Source: Kribbella monticola (GTDB lineage: Bacteria; Actinomycetota; Actinomycetes; Propionibacteriales; Kribbellaceae). Taken from it: a stretch of 64,000 nt of DNA. The notes below the pieces were generated by a model. It was not told where the DNA came from. It did not search any database and was given only the letters and a program-made list of their open reading frames with translations. Below are positions 24,901-32,425 of this stretch, in pieces (the stretch's first letter is position 1; each line of letters opens with the position of its first letter). Made by a program: the position numbers and the translations under genes. The DNA is taken from positions 310,001-374,000 of the forward strand of contig NZ_QFXK01000035.1 in NCBI RefSeq assembly GCF_003261635.1, written 5' to 3'.

Positions 24901-25075
24901 GCCGATGTGGGAGTACTCGGTGACGACGGCCGAGAGCCTGCTCGCAGAGCACCGAGGCGACCGTACGACAGCGGCGGCCGGCTTCGCCAAGGTCGCGGCG
25001 CACTGGAAGGCCTTCGGCAGCCAACTCGAACACACCTACGCCCTCAAGGGCCTGGCCCGCACCAGCAATCCCTGA
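21917..25075 (+). CDS. class III nucleotide cyclase fused to AAA-type ATPase and TPR-like region
   Basis: A 1052-residue multidomain protein. Residues 8-165 are a class III cyclase domain with metal ligands Asp16 (LFCDLVGFT) and Asp60 (KFAGDAILAVFG), Lys56, Asn128 and Arg132. The usual Asp of the GDxVN motif is Leu125 (TGLVVN). Residues 196-500 are an ATPase with Walker A GEPGIGKSR (227-235) and Walker B VIVLEDLHW; the rest is helical TPR-like repeats. Mycobacteria have many such proteins acting as signalling ATPases. ATG 21917 begins the cyclase domain. Convergent with metX, sharing the bases TGATCA as back-to-back stops. Confidence 0.9.
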   Translation: MASATERKVVSVLFCDLVGFTAASESADPEDVRRWLLPYHQLLREVVERFGGTVEKFAGDAILAVFGAPRSREDDAERAVRAGLAILDALASTGTLEVRIGIDTGEALVELGARPELGEPFVTGLVVNAAARLQTSAPVGTVVVGAGTYAATSRVFAYEPLEPVAVKGLSHPLDRWQAGAPRARFGADVIRDLSTPLVGRQRDLTLLRTAFDKAVAERAPQFVTLLGEPGIGKSRLVAELGAELDRRDELVTWREGRCLPYGEGPFWPIAEIFKAQAGILDTDPPAVAAEKLDAILPADGDRSWLRARVRPLVGAEIGSVPPGSVTQEESFAAWRQLIEGFAEHAPTVIVLEDLHWAKDALLHFVDHLVDWVTDLPLLVVITARPELLERGPRWTRGLQNALTIGLSPLSGSETDQLITRLLTDSALPPETKAELVQRADGNPLYAEELARMVKDSGSGHATVDLPPGISSIIAARLDTLEPDRKALLANAAVIGRVFWAEAVAVLSHREPADVVQALQELARKELVRPVRQSSMGGQHEYTFWHALTRDVAYNQVPRAERAARHLAAADWLEAQCATRQAEATNTIAHHLETALELSRAVGDDRMIAELSPRARRYDQLAAELAMNVDTSDALRLLDQALALTPADDPERPEVLSRWGWAAFLTGRLDDALAAFREAAAGFDAAGNIVGMARALRMSTYPMNNMAERLDTINRVVAMLEALGPSEDLVGALAGQASILSVAGRRDDAFAAANRSLAMASEHGYPVPYRALEAHGLSRIANGDTGGLVDIKDALAALQELGQARDTAVTWLNYGFVVWQIEGPVAALDSLREASEYTARRRLVELDQQVTCMVLELMVETGELQEVVIGCREQLDHPGPAFILLRRIEVLAALARAQLELGQEGAREAAEEAYQLAIKVGWPDLLAISGAPVAGARAAAGDRAGVREVLQRLLELEELTGSHEYAARLPAYVRAALAVDEPEIAAALTARLVPLLPMWEYSVTTAESLLAEHRGDRTTAAAGFAKVAAHWKAFGSQLEHTYALKGLARTSNP

Positions 25076-26320
25076 TCACGAGTTGAGTGTGTCCGCGATC
25101 AGCGCGCCGACCTGGTCGAGTTCGATCAGGAAGCCGTCGTGGCCGTACGGCGACTTGATCAGGTGCAGCGGGCCGGCGTCGGGGCGGGCGTCGATGAGCT
25201 CGGCGGACAGGCGCGCTGGGTAGAGCCGGTCGGAGTCGACGGCCGCGATTACCAAGCGGGCGGTCAAGTTCTGCAGGGCCTGGCGAAGGCCGCCCCGGCC
25301 CCGGCCGATGTCGTGCGAGTTCATCGCGCGCGTCAGAACGGCGTACGAGCCCGCGTCGAAGCGGTTGACGAGTTTGGCGGCGTGGTGGTCGAGGTACGAC
25401 TCGACGGCGAAGCGGCCGTCTCCTTGCGGGTTGCGCCCGAAGCGGGTGGCGAGTTCGTACTCCGAACGGTAGGTGATGTGCGCGATCCGCCGGGCGATCC
25501 CGAGTCCTGAGGTGGGAGCTACTCCCGTCCCGTAGTAGTCACCGCCCTGCCAGGCCGGGTCGGCTTCGATGGCGGCGAGTTGCGTTGCACACCAGGCGAT
25601 CTGCTCGGCCGTGGCATACCCGGTGGAAGCCAGTACTACGGACGTCGCGACGCGGTCCGGGTAGAGCAGCGGCCATTCGAGCGCCCGCATGCCGCCCATC
25701 GATCCGCCGATCACCGCCGCCCAGCGATCGATGCCGAGTCGGGTGGCGAGCGCGGCCTCGGCGGCGACCTGGTCCCGCACGGTGATCGCGGGGAATCTAC
25801 TGCCCCAGGCCTTCCCGTCCGGCGCCGGCGACGACGGGCCGGTGGATCCCTGGCAGCCGCCGAGTACGTTCGCGGCCACGACGTACCAGTCGGCCGGATC
25901 GACGGGCCGGCCCGGTCCGATCAGGCCGTCCCACCAGCCCGGGGTGGGTTGCCCCGGGCCGGCTGGACCGACCACATGCGCGTCCCCGGTGAGGGCGTGG
26001 CAGATGAGGACGGCGTTGTCCCGGGCGGCGTTCGGCCGTCCCCAGGTCTCATAGGCGATCACCACGCCGGGCAGCGAATCGCCACTTTCCAGCACCAGCG
26101 TGCCGATGCCGGCAAGCTGCCGCCCGCCGGCCGGCTCCGCACCCGCGCCGCCCTTGCCCGAGGAGCCCGAGCCGGCTGTCGCCGGTGTTGGGTCAGGATC
26201 GTCCGCCCACCACTCACCGGCCACCTGACCTGGTGAATGGTTGCCCTGAGCACCGGGGTCCCGCCCCCGGGCGCCGGTGCTCCACTCCCTGACGGGCGTG
26301 GACGGACGATCCTGAGTCAT
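25076..26320 (-). CDS. metX: homoserine O-acetyltransferase
   Basis: A 414-residue alpha/beta-fold acyltransferase: GGSMGG with nucleophile Ser207, the MetX signature ANVLGGCQGSTGPSSP, and Asp/His in AAVDSDRLYP and SPYGHDGFLIE. It converts homoserine and acetyl-CoA to O-acetylhomoserine, the substrate of the adjacent metY product. The enzyme core begins near residue 70, preceded by an unusual Gly/Pro/Ala-rich extension. The start at ATG 26320 lies 16 bases after the metY stop and lacks a clear ribosome site; GTG starts inside the extension are possible. Confidence 0.93.
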   Translation of the reverse strand: MTQDRPSTPVREWSTGARGRDPGAQGNHSPGQVAGEWWADDPDPTPATAGSGSSGKGGAGAEPAGGRQLAGIGTLVLESGDSLPGVVIAYETWGRPNAARDNAVLICHALTGDAHVVGPAGPGQPTPGWWDGLIGPGRPVDPADWYVVAANVLGGCQGSTGPSSPAPDGKAWGSRFPAITVRDQVAAEAALATRLGIDRWAAVIGGSMGGMRALEWPLLYPDRVATSVVLASTGYATAEQIAWCATQLAAIEADPAWQGGDYYGTGVAPTSGLGIARRIAHITYRSEYELATRFGRNPQGDGRFAVESYLDHHAAKLVNRFDAGSYAVLTRAMNSHDIGRGRGGLRQALQNLTARLVIAAVDSDRLYPARLSAELIDARPDAGPLHLIKSPYGHDGFLIELDQVGALIADTLNS

Positions 26321-26335
26321 CTGCGCCGCGCCGGC

Positions 26336-27652
26336 TCAGGCCGACTTGGCGGCGGCGAACCCGACCTCGAGGTCGGCCAGGATGTCGTCGATGTGCTCGA
26401 GGCCGACCGCGAGCCGGACCAGCCCCGGGGTGACACCGGAGGCGAGCTGGTCCTCGACGGACAACTGGCTGTGCGTGGTCGACGCCGGGTGGATCACCAG
26501 CGACCGGACGTCGCCGATGTTCGCCACATGGCTGTGCAGCTGCAGGGCATCCACGAAACGCTTGCCGGCGTCCACGCCGCCCTTGATCTCGAACGCCACT
26601 ACGGCACCCGCACCGCGCGGCGTGTACTTCTGCGCGAGCTCGTAGTACGGGCTCGACGGGAGGCTGGCGTACGCGACGCTGTCCACCTCGTCGCGGCTCT
26701 CCAGCCATTGCGCGACCGCGAGCGCGTTGTCGAGGTGCCGCTCGATCCGCAGCGACAGCGTCTCCAGGCCCTGCGCGATCAGGAACGCGTTGAACGGAGA
26801 CACCGCCGTACCGAGGTCGCGCAACCACTGCACCCGGGCCTTGAGGATGTAGGCGAGGTTGCCGAGGTCGGAGCCGACGCCGAGCGCAGTGCCGTAGGTG
26901 AGGCCGTGGTAGCTCGGGTCCGGCTGGTTGAAGCCGGGGAAGCGCTCGGGGTTCGCGGCGTAGTCGAACTTGCCGGAGTCCACGATCACCCCGGCGATCG
27001 CCGTACCGTGGCCGCCCAGGTACTTCGTCGCCGAGTGCACCACGACGTCGGCGCCGTGTTCGAGCGGCCGCAGCGCGTACGGCGTGGCGACGGTGTTGTC
27101 GACGATCAGCGGTACGCCGTACTCGTGGGCGACCGCGGCGATGCCCGCGATGTCCAGGATCTCGCTCTTCGGGTTGGCGATCGTCTCGCCGAAGAAGGCC
27201 TTGGTGTTCGGCCGGATCGCGGCCTTCCAGGACTCCGGGTCGGTCGGGTCCTCGACGAAGCTCACCTCGACGCCGAGCTTGGGGAACGTGTAGTGGAACA
27301 GGTTGTACGTCCCGCCGTACAGGCTCGGGCTGCTGACCACGTGGTCGCCGGCCTCGGCGACGTTCAGCAGCGCGAGCGAGGTCGCGGCCTGCCCGGAGGA
27401 CACCAGCAGTGCCGCCGTTCCGCCTTCCAGGCTGGCGATCCGCTGCTCGACCGCGTCCTGGGTCGGGTTCTGGATCCGGGTGTAGATGTTGCCGAACTCC
27501 TGTAGACCGAACAGGCTCGCGGCGTGATCGGTGCTGTCGAAGGTGTACGACGTGGTCTGGTAGATCGGCAGCGCCCGGGCCTTGGTGGTCGGGTCGGAGG
27601 TCTGGCCGGCGTGGATCTGGCGGGTCTCGAAGGACCAGCTGGGTTCGCTCAT
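26336..27652 (-). CDS. metY: O-acetylhomoserine aminocarboxypropyltransferase (sulfhydrylase)
   Basis: A 438-residue PLP enzyme of the Cys/Met metabolism family. The PLP lysine is Lys210 in HSATKYLGGHG; other landmarks are YTRIQNPTQDAVEQRIASLEGG, SSGQAAT and VDNTVATPYALRPLEHGAD. The length and YTRI...NPT pattern fit MetY rather than MetB. It makes homocysteine from O-acetylhomoserine and sulfide. It is first in a metY-metX operon with AGGACA before the ATG and a TATAGT -10 box upstream. Confidence 0.94.
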   Translation of the reverse strand: MSEPSWSFETRQIHAGQTSDPTTKARALPIYQTTSYTFDSTDHAASLFGLQEFGNIYTRIQNPTQDAVEQRIASLEGGTAALLVSSGQAATSLALLNVAEAGDHVVSSPSLYGGTYNLFHYTFPKLGVEVSFVEDPTDPESWKAAIRPNTKAFFGETIANPKSEILDIAGIAAVAHEYGVPLIVDNTVATPYALRPLEHGADVVVHSATKYLGGHGTAIAGVIVDSGKFDYAANPERFPGFNQPDPSYHGLTYGTALGVGSDLGNLAYILKARVQWLRDLGTAVSPFNAFLIAQGLETLSLRIERHLDNALAVAQWLESRDEVDSVAYASLPSSPYYELAQKYTPRGAGAVVAFEIKGGVDAGKRFVDALQLHSHVANIGDVRSLVIHPASTTHSQLSVEDQLASGVTPGLVRLAVGLEHIDDILADLEVGFAAAKSA

Positions 27653-27697
27653 CGAACGGTGTCCTGTTCTCGGGGTACGGGCCCTTAATGAACTAAG

Positions 27698-27703
27698 ACT
27701 ATA
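27698..27703 (-). promoter_or_regulatory. -10 box TATAGT of the metYX operon
   Basis: TATAGT on the minus strand lies in an AT-rich island about 46 bp before the metY start. No SAM riboswitch core is recognisable in the 103-bp gap, so control is more likely at transcription initiation. Confidence 0.45.
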
Positions 27704-27755
27704 AACTCACTAGACATTCACGTTCTGTGATCGTCCACATGCTGGTCGCGAGGGA

Positions 27756-28544
27756 TCAGTCCTGCGGGTAGTCCTTGCGGAAGGGGCCGGTCGGGGTCAG
27801 GTTGAGTGCCGCCGGGCCGGTGAGGACGCCGCCTTCCACCGGGAGGGTGTGGCCGGTGATCCAGGCGGCGTCGTCGGAGCCCAGGAAGGCCACGGCGGCA
27901 GCGATGTCCTCGGGCTCGCCGACCCGGCCGAGCGGGTAGAGCTTGCCGAGCCGGTCCAGCGCGTCCGGCTGGTTGTCCCAGTTCGGCGTCCGGATGGTGC
28001 CGGGGGCAACGACATTGAAGCGGACGCCGCTGCTGCCGTAGCGGGCGGCGAAGTTCTGCGTCATGGCGATCTGGCCGGCCTTCGCCGCGGAGTACTCGAG
28101 GTTCCCGAAGGCAGCAAGGCCGTTCACCGAGCTGATGGTGACGACGCTCCCGCGCGTCTTCAGCAGGTGGGGGATCGCGGCCTGGATGCACTGGGCCGCG
28201 CTGACCAGCGTGAGGTCGAGCTGGCGATGCCACTCCTCGCCGGTGGTGTCCTCCGGTACCGCGGTGACGACGCAGGCGCCCGCGTTGTTCACCAGCAGGT
28301 CCAGGCGGCCGAAGCGTTCCATCCCCGCCGCGACCGCCGCGTCGATGTCGGCGCGCGAGGTGACATCCACCCGTACTGCGAGAGCGCGGTCGCCGAGCTC
28401 GGCGGCGAGCTCCGCGGTCTTGTTCTCCTGCAGGTCGGTGACGATCACCGAACCACCCTCCGCGACGATCCTGCGGGCGACGGCGGCGCCGATCCCCTGC
28501 GCGGCGGCCGTGATCAGCGCGACCCGTCCCTCGAACCGCTGCAT
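27756..28544 (-). CDS. short-chain dehydrogenase/reductase (SDR)
   Basis: A 262-residue classical SDR. The cofactor motif is TAAAQGIGAAVA (a variant of TGxxxGIG), then NNAGA, the catalytic Ser in ISSVNGLAAFG, YSAAK with Tyr/Lys, and the PGTIRTPNW loop. The Asp after the second strand (VTDL) favours NAD(H). It begins in a TGATG overlap with the stop of the TIGR03089 gene upstream, so the two are co-translated. Substrate unknown. Confidence 0.88.
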   Translation of the reverse strand: MQRFEGRVALITAAAQGIGAAVARRIVAEGGSVIVTDLQENKTAELAAELGDRALAVRVDVTSRADIDAAVAAGMERFGRLDLLVNNAGACVVTAVPEDTTGEEWHRQLDLTLVSAAQCIQAAIPHLLKTRGSVVTISSVNGLAAFGNLEYSAAKAGQIAMTQNFAARYGSSGVRFNVVAPGTIRTPNWDNQPDALDRLGKLYPLGRVGEPEDIAAAVAFLGSDDAAWITGHTLPVEGGVLTGPAALNLTPTGPFRKDYPQD

Positions 28545-29227
28545 CAGTTGTCCTCCAAGATTCGATCGACCTTCTCGTCGGCGATCCGCCGGTCCAGCTT
28601 GGCCTCGTCCAGGTTGCGGCAGAGAACGATCGAGCCGCCGCCCGCGATCACGCCGACCAGCGTGCCGATGCCGTCCGGGGTGACGAGGCTCGTTGTCGTC
28701 AGCACCCGCTCGGTGATCGGCTTCGCGGCCGCGATCAGGTCCGCGTGCGTGCTTGCGTCGTACGCCGGGGAGTCGGCCGTGGGCGGGTCGAAGGGGACGA
28801 AGACGTCGGGGTGGTTGTAGACCTCTGCGCCGTAGTCGTGCACGTCGGCCGGAATCGGCTCCCGGAACCGGCCGCCGAGCGGGAGCAGCGCGGAGGCGAT
28901 CGTCTCGCGGCTGCCGCGGAGGCCGAAGTCGGGTCCGGTGATCGCGATCGTGCTGTCCCCGGTGGTCAGGCCGGCGCCGGCCGACCAGGTGGACAGCGCC
29001 CAGACGACACCGAGCCAGTGCGGCGGCAGTCCGATGGCGACGGTCTCGCCGGACTCCAGGTCGTACTCGTCGACGAGGAGGTTCGCGGTCTTCGCCACCC
29101 AGTTGGCGGTGGTGAGCGCGCTCAACTCGATCCGTTCGCCGGACGCGTCGTCGTAGTAGGTGAGGAACGGACTGGCGCCGTCGCGGCGTACCGCGGCGCT
29201 GAAGAGTTCGGGAAGCGTTCCGGCCAT
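28544..29227 (-). CDS. TIGR03089 family protein (truncated acyl-CoA-synthetase-like)
   Basis: A 227-residue actinobacterial protein resembling only the N-terminal part of adenylate-forming enzymes: SPFLTYYDDASGERIELS and VAIGLPPHWLGVVWALSTWSAGA match the family start, but the AMP-binding P-loop, adenylation signature and C-terminal lid are absent. The role is unknown; members are typically near LCP and cell-envelope genes, as in this window. TAGGGT lies 7 nt before ATG 29227 with no Shine-Dalgarno. It is coupled to the downstream SDR. Confidence 0.85.
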   Translation of the reverse strand: MAGTLPELFSAAVRRDGASPFLTYYDDASGERIELSALTTANWVAKTANLLVDEYDLESGETVAIGLPPHWLGVVWALSTWSAGAGLTTGDSTIAITGPDFGLRGSRETIASALLPLGGRFREPIPADVHDYGAEVYNHPDVFVPFDPPTADSPAYDASTHADLIAAAKPITERVLTTTSLVTPDGIGTLVGVIAGGGSIVLCRNLDEAKLDRRIADEKVDRILEDN

Positions 29228-29234
29228 GAGCGCA

Positions 29235-29240
29235 ACCCTA
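29235..29240 (-). promoter_or_regulatory. -10 box TAGGGT for the TIGR03089-SDR operon
   Basis: TAGGGT on the minus strand ends 7 nt before ATG 29227, with no ribosome-binding site between. Confidence 0.45.
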
Positions 29241-29317
29241 TGTCGTCGCCGGTCAGGGATGCGTGGCGTTTCCACCCAGGCGTACCTTTGTCTGGGGTTC
29301 CGAGAAAGAGGACTGTC

Positions 29318-29527
29318 ATGGCTGCACTGCTGGCGATGCCCGAGGGTGGCGAGTGGATCGTCATCCTGGTGATCGTGGTGCTGGTGTTCGGCGCGAACAA
29401 GCTGCCCGAGCTGACCCGCAACACGGCTCGCGCGCTGACCGAGTTCAAGAAGATCAAGAACGGCGACGACGAGTCGCCCGCCGAGAACGAGGCCGCCAAG
29501 CCCAAACAGGACAGCCCACCCGCCTGA
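29318..29527 (+). CDS. tatA: Sec-independent translocase component TatA-like
   Basis: A 69-residue protein with a single N-terminal membrane helix (WIVILVIVVLVFGANKLPEL), the FG-x-x-KLPEL hinge that defines TatA/E, an amphipathic helix (RNTARALTEFKKI) and an acidic/Ala-rich tail. TatA oligomers form the pore for folded proteins with twin-arginine signals. AAAGAGGA 6-12 nt upstream marks ATG 29318. It is not next to tatC, so it may be an extra paralogue. Confidence 0.9.
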   Translation: MAALLAMPEGGEWIVILVIVVLVFGANKLPELTRNTARALTEFKKIKNGDDESPAENEAAKPKQDSPPA

Positions 29528-29530
29528 GCC

Positions 29531-29623
29531 CTCAGCCCGTCTGTCAGAGGCCTCACCCGTCCGTCTGACCTCTCAGCCCGTCTGTCTGAGGTCTCGCCCG
29601 CCCGGCTGAGGTTTCAGCCCGCC
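29531..29623. repeat. degenerate 20-21-bp tandem repeat
   Basis: About four and a half units of the form CTCAGCCCGTCTGTCTGAGGT start at 29531, 29552, 29572, 29593 and 29613, filling the gap between the convergent tatA and lysR genes and entering the lysR 3' end. GACCTC...GAGGTC within it could form a terminator stem. Confidence 0.7.
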
Positions 29624-30528
29624 ATCGCGGCCGCGGCGCGGAGCGCGTCGGTGAGCTGGGCGACCGGAGTGGCGACCGGGCCGGGAAGCCGCGCCACGAT
29701 GATCCGGCGGATCTCCTGTGGTCCGCCACGGACCGGCAGGATGCGTACGCCGGTGGGCGCGGCGCTCGCTAGCGAAGGCGGCACCGTGGTGATGCCCGCC
29801 CCCGCCGCGACCAGGTGCAGCTTGGCCAGCCAGTCGCGGGCCGTGTGGGCGATCTCGGGTCGCTCGTCGAGTCCCGGCCAGACGCCCATCAGCTTGTCCT
29901 CGCCGGAGGCAGGCCCTGAGATCCACCGCTGCCCACGCAACTCGGCGAAGTCGATCGCCTCCGCGCCGGCCAGCGGATGACCAGCCGGTACGGCGAGGCA
30001 CAGCGCCCGCTCGACCAGTACCTGGACGTCGAATGCGGGCGACTCGGCATCTGGTGGCCGGAACGGTGGCGCCGAAGCGAGCAGGGCAACGTCAACGCTG
30101 CCGGCCCGTAACGCCCGAACCAACGCCGGTGTCGATCCCTCCCACGTCGTGACCTCGAGCGCCGGATGACTTCGCCGCAGCGCACTGATTGCCTTCGGCA
30201 CCAGCACGGCACCCGCGCTCGGGAACCAGCCGAGCCGGACCTTGCCGGCCTCGGCGGGCAGTCCGGCCAGCTCGCGCGCGGTCGTGTCGAGCTGGTCGAG
30301 GATGCGCGCCGCGGTTCGTAGTACAAGCTGTCCTGCGGGCGTCAGGTGGACGCCTTCGCGGCGGCGTTCCAGCAGCGGGGCCTGGGCGGCGCGCTCGATC
30401 GAGGCGATCTGCCGGGAGACCGCGGACTGGGTGTAGCCCAGGGCGGTCGCCGCGGCCGTGAAGGTGCCGCGCTCGGCGACCTCGCGGAACACCCGCAGCG
30501 CAACCAGGGAGACATCGCTGAAGTCCAT
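29614..30528 (-). CDS. LysR-family transcriptional regulator
   Basis: A 304-residue regulator: N-terminal winged helix (LVALRVFREVAERGTFTAAATALGYTQSAVSRQIASIE) at residues 8-46 and a periplasmic-binding-protein-like effector domain from residue 95 (KVRLGWFPSAGAVLVPKAI...). It is divergent from an SDR gene with 71 bp between starts, the classic LysR arrangement, so the two SDR genes downstream are its likely targets. Inducer unknown. Confidence 0.9.
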   Translation of the reverse strand: MDFSDVSLVALRVFREVAERGTFTAAATALGYTQSAVSRQIASIERAAQAPLLERRREGVHLTPAGQLVLRTAARILDQLDTTARELAGLPAEAGKVRLGWFPSAGAVLVPKAISALRRSHPALEVTTWEGSTPALVRALRAGSVDVALLASAPPFRPPDAESPAFDVQVLVERALCLAVPAGHPLAGAEAIDFAELRGQRWISGPASGEDKLMGVWPGLDERPEIAHTARDWLAKLHLVAAGAGITTVPPSLASAAPTGVRILPVRGGPQEIRRIIVARLPGPVATPVAQLTDALRAAAAMAG

Positions 30529-30586
30529 GAGTTTTACGCATGCTACCTGTGCCGAATTCTCGTTGGAATCATGACCGGCCCGTTCC

Positions 30587-30592
30587 TACCGT
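30587..30592 (+). promoter_or_regulatory. -10 box TACCGT for the SDR pair
   Basis: TACCGT lies 7 nt before ATG 30600 in the LysR/SDR divergent region, and no Shine-Dalgarno lies between. Confidence 0.4.
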
Positions 30593-30599
30593 TGTTCTC

Positions 30600-31448
30600 A
30601 TGAGACGCATCGCAGTAGTCACCGGCGCGAACCAGGGCCTCGGCTTCGCCCTGGTCGAAGAACTCGCCGCCCGGATGAACCCCGAGGACCTCGTCCTCCT
30701 CACCAGCCGCAATGCCGAGCGGGTCGCCGAAGCCGCCGCTCGGGTCCACGGAGCCGCGCAGGTCGAAGGCCGCGTGCTCGACGTCAGCGATCCCACGGCC
30801 GTCGCGGAGTTGGCGGCCGGCCTGCAAACGCAGTACGGCGGTGTCGATATCGTCATCTCCAACGCGATCGCTCCGCTCAGTCCCGACCGGCCGCAGGCCG
30901 AGCAGGCCGACCAGTTCATCGCGGTCGCAAACGGGGGCACGCACTCCGTACTCCGGTCCTTCGCTCCCGTACTCCGCCCAGGTGGCCGGCTGATCGTCGT
31001 CGCGAGTTCGCTCGGCACCCTCGACAAGCTCGCCCCGAAGCTGCACGCGCTGTTCGACGGTCCGTCGTTCGAGCAGATCGAGCAGACCGTCGAGGACTGG
31101 AGGCAGTCGATCCACGCAGGCACGGCCGCCGGACAAGGCTGGCCGGAGTGGGTCAACCTGCCTTCCAAGGTCGGCCAGGTCGCCGCCGTACGGGCCGTCG
31201 CCGCGCAACGACGTACCACCGATCTCGCCCAGAACACGCTGATCGCCTCGGTCTGCCCCGGACTCGTCGACACCCGCGCCTCGCGGCCCTGGTTCGACGA
31301 CTTCAGCGCTGCCAGGACGCCGGCCGAAGCCGCCGTACCGATCGTCGACCTCGTCCTCGCCGACCAGGTCGACCCGGCGACGTACGGCGAACTGATCCGC
31401 GACCATGAGGTGCTGCCGTGGACGGGCGCGGTGGAGGTGTCCGCATGA
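30600..31448 (+). CDS. SDR family oxidoreductase (carbonyl-reductase-like)
   Basis: A 282-residue SDR beginning RRIAVVTGANQGLGFALVEEL (NADP motif TGANxGLG); ISNAIAPLS corresponds to the NNAG segment. The usual YxxxK pair is not obvious; VASSLGTLDKL follows the pattern of carbonyl reductases, where the Tyr/Lys lie far downstream. SASVCPGLVDTRASRPW-type spacing matches the same group. It overlaps the next SDR by 4 bp (ATGA). The divergent LysR is its likely regulator. Confidence 0.8.
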   Translation: MRRIAVVTGANQGLGFALVEELAARMNPEDLVLLTSRNAERVAEAAARVHGAAQVEGRVLDVSDPTAVAELAAGLQTQYGGVDIVISNAIAPLSPDRPQAEQADQFIAVANGGTHSVLRSFAPVLRPGGRLIVVASSLGTLDKLAPKLHALFDGPSFEQIEQTVEDWRQSIHAGTAAGQGWPEWVNLPSKVGQVAAVRAVAAQRRTTDLAQNTLIASVCPGLVDTRASRPWFDDFSAARTPAEAAVPIVDLVLADQVDPATYGELIRDHEVLPWTGAVEVSA

Positions 31449-32365
31449 TCAAGACGCCGTTCGGCTTCAGCAGCACGGCCGCTGACGTCGTCCGCGGGGT
31501 CGACCTCGGCGGCCGCCGGGTGGTCGTTACCGGCGGCTCGTCCGGCATCGGCGTCGAGACCGCGCGCGCCTTGGCCTCGGCCGGCGCGGAGGTGACGCTC
31601 GCAGTACGGGACCTGGCCGCGGGGGAGCGGACCGCCAAGAACATCACCGTGACCACGGACAACGACAAGGTCCACGTTGCGGAGCTCGACCTGAGCAGCC
31701 TCGCGTCGGTGCGCGCGTTTGCTGCCGATTGGCAGGGCCCGCTGCACGTCCTGATCGCCAATGCGGGGGTGATGGCCTGCCCGGAGCAGCACACCGAGCA
31801 GGGGTGGGAGTTGCAGTTCGCGACCAATCACCTCGGTCACTTCGCACTCGCGACCGGACTGCACGAGGCCCTCGCTGCTGCCGGGAATGCCAGGCTTGTC
31901 GTGGTCAGCTCGTCCGGTCACCAGCTGTCGCCGGTGGTGTTCGACGACCTCAACTTCGCCTTCCGTCCGTACGATCCCTGGCTGGCCTACGGTCAGTCGA
32001 AGACCGCGAACGTGTTGTTCGCCGTCGAGGCGAATCGGCGCTGGGCCGCGGACGGGATCACCGCCAACGCCCTCATGCCCGGGGCGATCTACACCAACCT
32101 GCAGCGGTACACCGATGGACGCGGGAGCGGCAAGACGCCGCCGGAGATGTTCAAGACTGTCGAGCAAGGAGCGGCGACGTCGGTCCTGCTCGCTGCTTCT
32201 CCTTTGCTGGAAGGGGTCGGCGGCCGCTACTTCAACGACTGCAACGAAGCTGAGCTGCTGGATCGGCGCAGCGGAACTCTGTACGGCGTGGCGCGGTATG
32301 CCGTTGACCCGGGCAACGCCGAGCGCTTGTGGGCGGTGTCCGAGGCTCGGCTCCAGCAGGGTTGA
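31445..32365 (+). CDS. SDR family oxidoreductase (retinol-dehydrogenase/WWOX-like)
   Basis: A 306-residue SDR: VVVTGGSSGIGVETARALASAGAEVTLAVRD (cofactor motif with Arg, suggesting NADP), IANAGVMACPE, VVSSSGHQLSPV (Ser) and YGQSKTANVLF (Tyr/Lys). This sequence style is typical of retinol-dehydrogenase-like bacterial SDRs acting on hydrophobic alcohols or ketones. GGAGGTG precedes the ATG, which overlaps the upstream SDR stop, so both are one operon. Confidence 0.88.
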   Translation: MIKTPFGFSSTAADVVRGVDLGGRRVVVTGGSSGIGVETARALASAGAEVTLAVRDLAAGERTAKNITVTTDNDKVHVAELDLSSLASVRAFAADWQGPLHVLIANAGVMACPEQHTEQGWELQFATNHLGHFALATGLHEALAAAGNARLVVVSSSGHQLSPVVFDDLNFAFRPYDPWLAYGQSKTANVLFAVEANRRWAADGITANALMPGAIYTNLQRYTDGRGSGKTPPEMFKTVEQGAATSVLLAASPLLEGVGGRYFNDCNEAELLDRRSGTLYGVARYAVDPGNAERLWAVSEARLQQG

Positions 32366-32413
32366 CCGACAAGGCTCCGGGACCCCGCGATGCCGGAGAC
32401 CCCGCAGTCCTCG

Positions 32414-32419
32414 TAAGGT
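32414..32419 (+). promoter_or_regulatory. -10 box TAAGGT for the CNNM operon
   Basis: TAAGGT lies 6 nt before ATG 32426 with no ribosome-binding site. A CTCCGG-N12-CCGGAG hairpin at 32375-32398 upstream may terminate the SDR operon. Confidence 0.45.
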
Positions 32420-32425
32420 CGGCGC

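Noticed and set aside
27653..27755. SAM riboswitch upstream of metY
   Set aside because: The 103-bp gap lacks the conserved SAM-I/IV core helices and is better explained by a TATAGT promoter and short leader.
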